Of a stretch of 8,100 nt of DNA, positions 1-6,348 are shown one piece after another. The stretch is from Candidatus Symbiothrix sp. (GTDB taxonomy: Bacteria > Bacteroidota > Bacteroidia > Bacteroidales > Azobacteroidaceae). The notes under the pieces are model-generated. The model saw only the letters and a list, made by a program, of their open reading frames with translations, searched no databases and was not told where the DNA came from. The stretch's first letter is position 1; each line of letters starts with the position of its first letter. Position numbers and translations under genes: made by a program. Location: positions 1 to 8,100 of the forward strand of contig JAITXK010000055.1 in assembly GCA_031284765.1 (NCBI GenBank), written 5' to 3'.

Positions 1-1800
1 CGGATGGCCGCAATCATTGTATTATTCCTGTTTGCCACCCTTGCTGCCGGATGGTTGTACTTCTACAATCGCTACTTTATCTTGAACTTTTTAGAGGAAG
101 GAATGTTGTTCCGGACAGATGCTGCCTATCTCCACACTTATCTCATTCAACCGGGTGGACTTGCCCGCTATACCGGCTCCTTTTTAACACAATTTTATCA
201 CTATCCACTGTTGGGGGCAATGATTTTTGCAGCGGTCATCAGTGCAATCTATGCCGTTTTTATGGCTATTGCTCGGCGCAACGGTGCCGTCAACCGTTTT
301 TTCTTTCTGCCTTATCTGATTCCTGTTTGCCTCTTGCTTTCCGTAATGGATAATATGAATTACCGGTTGTGGCATCCTGTAGGCATACTCATTGCCTTGG
401 GATTCTTTGAAATATATTTACTTTTGCGTAAAAACAGCGTTCGCTATCCGGCGGGAATAATCCTCTATGTAGCGGCATATTTTATCACCGGCGGGAATGC
501 CTGGCTCTTTACCATTCTGCTCGTAACGGATGAGATGTTTCGCGAAAAACGCTCGTGGATCTATCTTATAGCTGTATTGCTTTTGTCGGCGGTTGTGCCT
601 TGGATTGCTTACCAATCTATCTATGTAACGCCTTTGGATACGGCTTATTTTGCACTTACGCCGTTCAGCGAATTTACCCTAAAAAACACAATCTTCCTGC
701 TCGGATGGCTGAGTATTCCAATTTTGTATATCCTGTGGCGGGTATTGGCACAGTTCCAACCGGTGGTTAATTTGAAAAAGCCCGGCCTTTGGATTGCCGT
801 CTATGTTCTGTTGATTTTCCTGCCTGCATTGTGGGGAATGAAAAAGATACAAGATCCTGAGTCGGAATTGATTATGCGGATGTCCTACGAAGTGGAACGC
901 GGCAATTGGGACCAAGTAATCGAAATCGGCAAAACCCACGTGGGACGCAATGCCGTGCCTGTCAGCTATTTTACCAATATTGCGCTGTCCGAAAAAGGGC
1001 GGTTGGCTGATGTCCTCTTCAATTACTGTCAAACCGGCACTTACGGTTTATTCATTACCTGGAAAACGCATTATACCACCACTTTATATATCGGCGAATG
1101 GTTTTACCGCATGGGGATGATACAGGAAGCATTTCATTGCGCCTTTGAATCATTTGTAACCAGTCCCGTTGAGCACGGATCCAAAGCGTTGCGGCGGTTG
1201 GTTCAGACCACCATGCTGCTGCGTGATCGCGAAGGATTCGAACGGTATATCCGTCTGTTCGAACATGCCCCTGTCTATAAATCATGGGCAAAACAGCAAC
1301 GCAAGCTGTTTGAACAATGTTTGGCCGATTCGTCTTTTGTGCCCGAAGGGATGCCAACGCCCATCTCTATAGATGATTTTCATGTGGAGCATGGCGACCC
1401 GGTCGTCAACCTGAAACATATTTTAGATATCAATCCGCACGACAGAAAGGCATTTGAATATTGGGCCGATTTCTATTTGTTGCACCTCGATTTACTTTCT
1501 TTTTATGAAGTCATGGAGAACTATTATCCCGCTATCGGTTATCAGCATCCGCCTCGTTCCATCGAAGAGGCGCTGGTGATTTATGCGGTGGCTGCCAAAG
1601 ATGCGTCCACTCTGAATAAATATTCTGTGACGAAAGAAACGGTTGAACGGTTTACGGCTTACAACCAGATCATGGAATCTGCCCAAACGCCTGCCGGCCG
1701 CAATCTGTTGCAGAAAAAATTTGATAACACCTATTTCTATTATTATTTGAATGCCAAGCCGATGAATATCGAGGAAATATATAAAATGTCGATTTATTAA
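1..1800 (+). CDS. DUF6057-like polytopic membrane protein with soluble C-terminal half; 5' end probably outside the window
   Basis: Function unknown. The first in-window ATG is at base 4 and gives 598 residues. From that start I see about eight hydrophobic segments, near residues 3-21, 66-90, 99-115, 124-142, 150-175, 184-206, 229-250 and 261-279. A hydrophilic, mostly helical region runs from about 280 to 598. It has stretches such as the one around WDQVIEIGK (302-310) and MGMIQEAFHCAFESF (360-374) that resemble TPR-like helical hairpins. The layout and N-terminal motifs (YFYNRYF, PGGL, LTQFYHYP) fit the Bacteroidota DUF6057 family as I remember it. The reading frame is open to base 1 and the preceding codon is Arg (CGG). 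No positive charge precedes the first membrane segment from the base-4 ATG, so the true start may lie upstream. Twelve bases separate it from the downstream haem lipoprotein gene, suggesting one operon and a shared envelope role. Family assignment is moderately sure; function is not assignable. Confidence 0.8.
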   Translation, partial: RMAAIIVLFLFATLAAGWLYFYNRYFILNFLEEGMLFRTDAAYLHTYLIQPGGLARYTGSFLTQFYHYPLLGAMIFAAVISAIYAVFMAIARRNGAVNRFFFLPYLIPVCLLLSVMDNMNYRLWHPVGILIALGFFEIYLLLRKNSVRYPAGIILYVAAYFITGGNAWLFTILLVTDEMFREKRSWIYLIAVLLLSAVVPWIAYQSIYVTPLDTAYFALTPFSEFTLKNTIFLLGWLSIPILYILWRVLAQFQPVVNLKKPGLWIAVYVLLIFLPALWGMKKIQDPESELIMRMSYEVERGNWDQVIEIGKTHVGRNAVPVSYFTNIALSEKGRLADVLFNYCQTGTYGLFITWKTHYTTTLYIGEWFYRMGMIQEAFHCAFESFVTSPVEHGSKALRRLVQTTMLLRDREGFERYIRLFEHAPVYKSWAKQQRKLFEQCLADSSFVPEGMPTPISIDDFHVEHGDPVVNLKHILDINPHDRKAFEYWADFYLLHLDLLSFYEVMENYYPAIGYQHPPRSIEEALVIYAVAAKDASTLNKYSVTKETVERFTAYNQIMESAQTPAGRNLLQKKFDNTYFYYYLNAKPMNIEEIYKMSIY

Positions 1801-1812
1801 AACAAACAAGAA

Positions 1813-3264
1813 ATGAAACGGTTGATACCTTATTGTATAGTAATTTTTCTTTTGTATCTGATGGCATGCACTCGTCCGGTAGATTACACGGAAGTGTCGG
1901 AATATGCCGCTATTTATCCCGACTATCAAGGGACGGTTATACCTTATAATATTGCACCGTTGAATTTTCGGATACAAGCCGCCGGCGATAAGTTTTGCGT
2001 GCGCTTTGTTTCGGAAATCGATTCGTTTGAGTTAACTACTCAACGCGATGTGTCTATCCCTTTGAAAAAGTGGAGGAAATTGTTGTCTGCCCATAAAGGC
2101 AAGGATTTGCAAATCCAAGTCTTCGCCAAAGAAAATGGGACATGGAAGAAATACCAAAACAGAGTATTCTACATTGCCGCCGAGCCGGTCGATGCATATT
2201 TAGCTTACCGCCTTATAGAACCCGGTTACGCTTCATGGAACAAGATGGGTATTTACCAACGTTGCGTGGAGAATTTCGATGAAACGCCCATCATGCTCAA
2301 TACTCTTACCGGTGAAAATTGTATGAATTGCCATACATTTCACCAAAAGAATCCCGATAAAATGTTGTTCCATCTGCGCGGCAAACACGGCGGCACCCTG
2401 TTTGCCCAGCACAGCGAAGTCAAAAAAGTAAATCTCCAACTGCCGTGGATGGTCAAGGCGGGCGTTTATCCGCGTTGGCATCCGGACGGGCGCTACGTGG
2501 CTTTTTCCACGAACAGTACCACGCAGGGTTTCTTGGCGACACATACCAATAAAATAGAAGTGTACGATACAAGCTCCGACATTGTGATGTACGATACGGA
2601 AAAGAACCGTATTTTCTCCGCCGGTATTTTGCGTTCGGAGAACAGCTACGAAACATTTCCCGAATGGTCGCCCGATGGCCGGTATTTGTATTTCTGCACA
2701 TCGCCTGCATTGCCGATGCCGAACAGCTATAAAGAACTGAAATACAGTTTAGTGCGCGTAGCTTTCGACCCAGCCACCGAAACCTTTGCCACCGAAGCCG
2801 ACACCTTGGTTTCCGCATGGAAAACCGGAAAAAGCGTTTCAATGCCGCGGGTATCGGTTGATGGCAAGTACCTGGTTTTCTGTCAATTCGATTACGGTAC
2901 CTTCCCCATTTGGCATCGCGAAAACGATTTATACCTTTTAAATACAGTCACCGGCGAATCAGAGAATATGGCTGAGATAAACAGTAACGAAACAGATAGT
3001 TATCATTCATGGTCGTCCAACGGAAGATGGTTGGTTTTCAGCAGTCGCCGTTTAGATGGTGCATACACACGCCCATTCATCGCTTATTTCGACACGGACG
3101 GCAAATTCCATAAACCCTTTTTGTTGCCCCAAAAAACACCCGATTATTACGATTATTTAATGGAATCGTATAATATCCCCGAATGGATTACCGGAAAAGT
3201 AGAGGTATCACCCTATCAATTGGCACAAACAGCGTGGGGAGAAGCGATTATGCCAACGGAATGA
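1813..3264 (+). CDS. Lipoprotein with c-type haem motif and PD40/TolB-like beta-propeller
   Basis: Predicted envelope lipoprotein of 483 residues. The N-terminus is a lipoprotein signal with a hydrophobic core at 8-18 and lipobox L16-M-A-C19. A mixed N-terminal domain (about 25-135) precedes one haem-attachment motif, C170-M-N-C173-H174. His177, Met184, His187 and His192 lie just after it and are candidate distal ligands. Four PD40-type blades follow: WHPDGRYVAFS (222-232), WSPDGRYLYFC (285-295), RVSVDGKYLVF (346-356) and WSSNGRWLVFS (400-410). Such repeats form TolB-like propellers, usually used for protein or ligand binding. A haem covalently attached at CxxCH would need cytochrome c maturation outside the cytoplasm, which fits a lipoprotein. 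The start at 1813 puts the lipobox at a normal distance and follows an A-rich stretch (AACAAACAAGAA) without a Shine-Dalgarno. It is probably cotranscribed with the membrane protein upstream. Substrate and partner are unknown; an electron-transfer or redox-sensing role is inference. Confidence 0.88.
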   Translation: MKRLIPYCIVIFLLYLMACTRPVDYTEVSEYAAIYPDYQGTVIPYNIAPLNFRIQAAGDKFCVRFVSEIDSFELTTQRDVSIPLKKWRKLLSAHKGKDLQIQVFAKENGTWKKYQNRVFYIAAEPVDAYLAYRLIEPGYASWNKMGIYQRCVENFDETPIMLNTLTGENCMNCHTFHQKNPDKMLFHLRGKHGGTLFAQHSEVKKVNLQLPWMVKAGVYPRWHPDGRYVAFSTNSTTQGFLATHTNKIEVYDTSSDIVMYDTEKNRIFSAGILRSENSYETFPEWSPDGRYLYFCTSPALPMPNSYKELKYSLVRVAFDPATETFATEADTLVSAWKTGKSVSMPRVSVDGKYLVFCQFDYGTFPIWHRENDLYLLNTVTGESENMAEINSNETDSYHSWSSNGRWLVFSSRRLDGAYTRPFIAYFDTDGKFHKPFLLPQKTPDYYDYLMESYNIPEWITGKVEVSPYQLAQTAWGEAIMPTE

Positions 3265-3314
3265 CTTGCGTTTAAGTAAATCCGGTCATTGTTGTTGTAA
3301 TTTTGTTTATGAAT

Positions 3315-3349
3315 AAATAAAAACCTGTTATTAAATATCCTTTTTATTT
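3315..3349. repeat. A/T-only inverted repeat, possible weak terminator of the upstream operon
   Basis: Perfect 9-base arms, AAATAAAAA (3315-3323) and TTTTTATTT (3341-3349), are separated by a 17-base loop. The right arm runs into more T residues, so on the + strand it could act as a weak terminator for the lipoprotein operon. It also overlaps the -33 element of the next promoter. With no G/C pairs the stem is weak, and base composition alone could produce it. Confidence 0.25.
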
Positions 3350-3379
3350 TTGCTATATAAACCGGGTAGATTACCTTTG
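3349..3379 (+). promoter_or_regulatory. Bacteroidota primary-sigma promoter for the ricin-like/DUF4832 operon
   Basis: TTTG (3349-3352) and TACCTTTG (3372-3379) are separated by 19 bases. This matches the known Bacteroides vegetative consensus TTTG / TAnnTTTG with 19-21 bases between. Transcription would begin around 3383-3388, leaving a leader of roughly 15-20 bases before the ATG at 3403. Confidence 0.75.
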
Positions 3380-3402
3380 CTTCGATTTTTAATGATGATA
3401 CC

Positions 3403-4638
3403 ATGCAACACATTCCTCAAAAAATCTTTTGTGTTTTATTGCTTATTATTACCATACCAGCCAAAGCGCAATCACTACTTCCGGAAGTTAGTACAGCCTC
3501 TAATCCGATTTGGTATTATATACAAGTGCAGGGCGAGAGCGAGCGGCAAGATCGGGTTTTTACCGCCAGCGGTACGCAAGTATTGGGACAAAGCATGGTA
3601 ATGGCTTCGAATCAGACCGAAATTGATAAACAATTGTGGCGTTTTGAAAAGACTGCAAGCGGCAATTACGCCATTATCAATAAATCGACCAATAAAAAAT
3701 TGGATATACGATACGATTCTTCTAAAAGTATCAGCGTCGGGCTATTGAGCGATACTCCTTCTACGGAGTGGAAGTTGCCGAAAAACAGTTCGTATTACAA
3801 TATTCAAGCGACCAAATCGCCTTCGGGGGGCGCAACGGCCAATGTATATGCTCATCAGGCAAATAATTGGGATAACCGTAATTACGTGATCATGTTCGAA
3901 AGTACAAGTTACACTTCAACGGCCAATTCGCTTTTCCATTTTGTTGTGTATGTGGATTTTACGATAGAAATCAGTACCGATGCAAAACCGGTTTGGTATG
4001 TCATTTCCAGTGCGAAAAGTGGGTATGAAAATAAATACATTACCGAAGTGGAAAGCGCAAACAACCCCAATGTAAATTTTGCACTCGTCGATTTGGATGC
4101 CTCGAACGCTGCCCAGCAATGGAAAGTAGTCAAGAAAAGTTCCGTAGTAGGAGATACCCGTTTGCAATTTGTGAATAAGGCCACGGGAAATATCATTCAT
4201 ACCTACTCCGTAGTCGATAATGCTTTTCATTATGTGCAATCTACGACCGATTTGAACGCAAGCAACGGGTGGACAACCCATTACATCGGCACAGGCCAAT
4301 TTGAGATTTGCGGACAAGAAACCGATGGCGTTACGCGCTACTTGAATGCCGCCGCCTCTACGCAAACCGACCCCGATTTGTTTTTGGAAGAGCAATCGAA
4401 AAACACCGCTTTTGCTTGGGCATTTAAAAAAGCGGATGATGCCTATTCTTCCCTTGCGTTGGCAGCTCCGGATGCCGTCCGGATTTACTCCCGCAATCAC
4501 CAAATTGTAGTGGATGGCGCAGTTGATTATACCGTTCGCAATTTACAGGGCCTACAGTTCAATCGCACAAGCGTTTTGCCGCTTGGTATTTATTTGGTAA
4601 CCGTAAATGCGGCAACTACCAAAGTAGTAATAAAATAA
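3403..4638 (+). CDS. Secreted protein with two ricin-type beta-trefoil-like regions and a T9SS-like C-terminus
   Basis: Predicted exported carbohydrate-binding-type protein of 411 residues with no recognisable catalytic domain. A signal peptide (1-22) ends AKA before Gln23, a typical signal peptidase I site. Two ricin-type regions follow. The first (about 36-167) has IWYYI, QLW (77-79), YAIINKSTNKKLDI (89-102) and TEW (121-123). The second (about 196-343) has VWYVI, QQW (238-240), FVNKATGNII (256-265) and FAW (337-339). Q-x-W motifs recurring at the ends of short repeats mark the ricin-type fold, many of whose members bind sugars. The last 55 or so residues (AVRIYSRNHQIVV, then LPLGIYLVTVN and TKVVIK at the end) resemble the beta-rich C-terminal sorting domains of T9SS cargo. 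However, YSRN stands where YPNP is usual. The start at 3403 is chosen because it gives the signal peptide; two ATGs just upstream (3392 and 3395) are out of frame. The gene has its own promoter and lies 18 bases before the DUF4832 gene. Ligand unknown; surface display is inferred. Confidence 0.85.
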   Translation: MQHIPQKIFCVLLLIITIPAKAQSLLPEVSTASNPIWYYIQVQGESERQDRVFTASGTQVLGQSMVMASNQTEIDKQLWRFEKTASGNYAIINKSTNKKLDIRYDSSKSISVGLLSDTPSTEWKLPKNSSYYNIQATKSPSGGATANVYAHQANNWDNRNYVIMFESTSYTSTANSLFHFVVYVDFTIEISTDAKPVWYVISSAKSGYENKYITEVESANNPNVNFALVDLDASNAAQQWKVVKKSSVVGDTRLQFVNKATGNIIHTYSVVDNAFHYVQSTTDLNASNGWTTHYIGTGQFEICGQETDGVTRYLNAAASTQTDPDLFLEEQSKNTAFAWAFKKADDAYSSLALAAPDAVRIYSRNHQIVVDGAVDYTVRNLQGLQFNRTSVLPLGIYLVTVNAATTKVVIK

Positions 4639-4656
4639 ATAAAATATCTCTATAAC

Positions 4657-6207
4657 ATGGTTAAACGGTTTATCTTTTTTGCTGGATTTGCAACACTATT
4701 TTTGTGTGCGCTCAATGCGCAAGATCTTTTTTTGTCATCGGTAGAACAGCAGGCAATTGTTGATAAAACGCCTTTGTGGAATCCTGATCGCGGCTTCCAT
4801 CTGGAGTCCATCTATCAGGTGACCGATACGCCCGACTATATTGTCAATCCTTATGGCAGAGGGGCAGGGCAGGGGCAAGTTGGCACAGAGGTCTATCCCG
4901 CAGGATTTATGGATACCCGCAATGCCGATTTTCAATCCACAGGCGATTCGATAACCATTACACAGTTATACATTTATCTGACTGCTTTTTGGGATTCGCC
5001 CGCCATTTCTCAAAACGGATTGAATAATATACAACTCTTGTTTGATGGTCTGCGTGAAAAAAAGGTAAAAGCCATTTTACGTTTCGCTTATAGCCGCGAC
5101 AATGGCGCCATAGGCAATGGACATTCGGGACAAAATCCAAGCTCTTCCCGAATCCTTCAGCATTTGGAACAATTAAAGCCACTTATACAAAATAATATGG
5201 ATGTGGTTTCAGTTGTAGAAGCCGGTTTAATCGGTACTTGGGGCGAATGGACACCCGGTACAGACAACAATAACACCATCGCCAAAACGCTGTTCAATTA
5301 TTTACCGTCCGATTATGGCATGGTGGTACGCTACAATAGCATTAAAGACGGTCTTAAATCGGTCTTAACGACGGAACAATTAACGCGTGTAGGTTTTGCC
5401 AACGATTATTTCACCACCGGAATGAAGAATTGCGGCAGCAGCGATTATTGTATGAACGATGCCTCTTACAATCGTGTGAAAGACGAATCTTTCACGTTTT
5501 ATATGCGTGGCGAAATCCCTTACAATGAGGGGCCTCCTTGGGGATTTGATATATTAATGGATCCCAATACCGTATTGAAAGTACTGAAGGACCATCATTA
5601 TACCGCTTTGGACATAACACAAAATTTCAAAGATAACATTAGCTATTGGAAAACCGTAAAAGTGTGGCCGGACAGACTTCGCGCCAATCATATCTTCTTT
5701 GATGAGGCTTATTTTCAGGATGAAAACGGCAAAACAGTCTTCCGTTCTTTTTACCAGTTTGTGCGCGATCATTTAGGTTATCGTCTCAATGTGAATAATA
5801 TTTCCGCACTTAAAGCGGAAAACGGCCGTTTAGTCTATGACTTGAAGCTGACCAATACCGGTTTTGCTACCGTTCATAATCCTAAAGCCGTTTATTTAGT
5901 CCTGATTGATGATTCAAATGGACAAATAGCAAAAGAAATCGAATTGACGGATGTAAATCCGAAAAACTGGCAACCTTTCGCCAAAGGAAACCCCAATGCA
6001 TTGCTCACACATACGATTGCCGGATCCATACCGGTAGAATTGACAGGTACTTACAGCGTTGGCCTGCGGATTGCCGATAAAAATGAATCCATTAAAAATG
6101 ATCCTGCCTATCATATCAAGATGACTACAGATAACGGTTTGGTTACCCATTGGAAAGACAAAACGTTCACAAAAATGGTCAATATCCTGGGAAAAGTAGC
6201 ATTTTGA
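4657..6207 (+). CDS. Secreted DUF4874/DUF4832 protein, probable glycoside-hydrolase-like barrel
   Basis: Exported protein of 516 residues. The signal peptide (1-21) ends LNA before Gln22. The region at about 35-200 matches the DUF4874 N-terminal pattern, with WNPDRGF (41-47), a strand ending AILRFAYSRDNG (139-150), and VVEAG (186-190) leading into IGTWGEW (192-198). The DUF4832 part follows to about 370, including VVRYNSIKDG (223-232), RVGFANDYF (244-252) and GEIPYNEGPPWG (285-296). A C-terminal beta-sandwich-like region (about 372-505) begins LGYRLNV and contains LTNTGFA (398-404). These families are regarded as putative TIM-barrel glycosidase-like proteins of undefined substrate. Glu188 and Glu197 sit at strand ends where acid/base or nucleophile residues occur in such barrels, but assigning catalysis to them is inference. 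The protein ends LGKVAF with no T9SS-type sorting domain, so it may stay periplasmic. It is probably cotranscribed with the ricin-like gene, 18 bases upstream, suggesting that one protein binds and the other acts on the same glycan. Confidence 0.87.
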   Translation: MVKRFIFFAGFATLFLCALNAQDLFLSSVEQQAIVDKTPLWNPDRGFHLESIYQVTDTPDYIVNPYGRGAGQGQVGTEVYPAGFMDTRNADFQSTGDSITITQLYIYLTAFWDSPAISQNGLNNIQLLFDGLREKKVKAILRFAYSRDNGAIGNGHSGQNPSSSRILQHLEQLKPLIQNNMDVVSVVEAGLIGTWGEWTPGTDNNNTIAKTLFNYLPSDYGMVVRYNSIKDGLKSVLTTEQLTRVGFANDYFTTGMKNCGSSDYCMNDASYNRVKDESFTFYMRGEIPYNEGPPWGFDILMDPNTVLKVLKDHHYTALDITQNFKDNISYWKTVKVWPDRLRANHIFFDEAYFQDENGKTVFRSFYQFVRDHLGYRLNVNNISALKAENGRLVYDLKLTNTGFATVHNPKAVYLVLIDDSNGQIAKEIELTDVNPKNWQPFAKGNPNALLTHTIAGSIPVELTGTYSVGLRIADKNESIKNDPAYHIKMTTDNGLVTHWKDKTFTKMVNILGKVAF

Positions 6208-6235
6208 TTTTAATAAGTGTAATAAATTATTAAAA
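6208..6235. repeat. A/T-only inverted repeat immediately after the DUF4832 stop codon
   Basis: Perfect 9-base arms, TTTTAATAA (6208-6216) and TTATTAAAA (6227-6235), flank a 10-base loop and begin at the first base after TGA. The position suits a transcript-end hairpin. However, the stem has no G/C pairs and is followed by A rather than T residues on the + strand, so it would be a poor intrinsic terminator. Confidence 0.25.
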
Positions 6236-6249
6236 AACGCAAATACCAG

Positions 6250-6280
6250 TTTGTTATTATTGAATTATTGCTTATCTTTG
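6250..6280 (+). promoter_or_regulatory. Bacteroidota primary-sigma promoter for the CotH-like gene
   Basis: TTTG (6250-6253), 19 bases, then TATCTTTG (6273-6280) match the Bacteroides vegetative consensus very closely. Initiation would be near 6284-6289, giving a leader of about 60-65 bases before the ATG at 6349. This makes the CotH-like gene a transcription unit able to run independently of the DUF4832 gene. Confidence 0.82.
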
Positions 6281-6348
6281 TTGTGTATTATTATATTATG
6301 AACATAAACAATTCAAGCTTCTAATTTGTTTAACTGAAAGATAGATTG

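Larger units (their letters stand above)
3265..3402. other. 138-base intergenic region between two transcription units
   Basis: No gene is visible. The gap is A/T-rich and holds an A/T-only inverted repeat (3315-3323 with 3341-3349) and a Bacteroidota-type promoter (3349-3379). A 6-base inverted repeat, AATGAC/GTCATT (3260-3265 and 3285-3290), overlaps the upstream stop codon but has a 19-base loop and no strong T-run after it. Confidence 0.7.
6208..6348. other. 141-base intergenic region before the CotH-like gene
   Basis: No gene is visible. The gap contains an A/T-only inverted repeat directly after the upstream stop, a near-consensus promoter at 6250-6280, and an untranslated leader of about 60 bases. 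An eight-codon open frame (6298-6324) lies in the leader but has nothing supporting translation. Confidence 0.7.

Noticed and set aside
1492..1977. 161-codon open frame on the - strand across the first gene junction
   Set aside because: It lies antisense to two genes with clear domain or signal features and its translation shows no recognisable domain; it is a shadow frame.
3260..3290. AATGAC/GTCATT inverted repeat over the lipoprotein stop codon as a terminator
   Set aside because: The 6-base stem has a 19-base loop and no T-run follows; too weak to call.
3392..3601. Alternative + strand start at the tandem ATGs (3392, 3395) upstream of the ricin-like gene
   Set aside because: These ATGs are out of frame with the signal-peptide-bearing protein. 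The frame from 3392 soon ends at 3601 with no domain, and the frame from 3395 has no supported product. The start at 3403 fits far better.
3916..4503. 195-codon open frame on the - strand inside the ricin-like gene
   Set aside because: It is fully antisense to a gene with a signal peptide, Q-x-W repeats and a promoter, and it has no promoter or domain of its own.
4861..4876. G-rich repeat with runs GGGG, GGG, GGGG in the DUF4832 gene (possible G-quadruplex)
   Set aside because: There are only three runs of three or more G, so a standard intramolecular quadruplex is not complete. The stretch encodes a Gly/Gln-rich loop, which explains it.
6298..6324. Eight-codon open frame in the CotH-like leader (possible leader peptide)
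   Set aside because: It has no ribosome-binding feature, no runs of regulatory codons and no attenuator-like hairpin pair after it; chance is enough to explain it.
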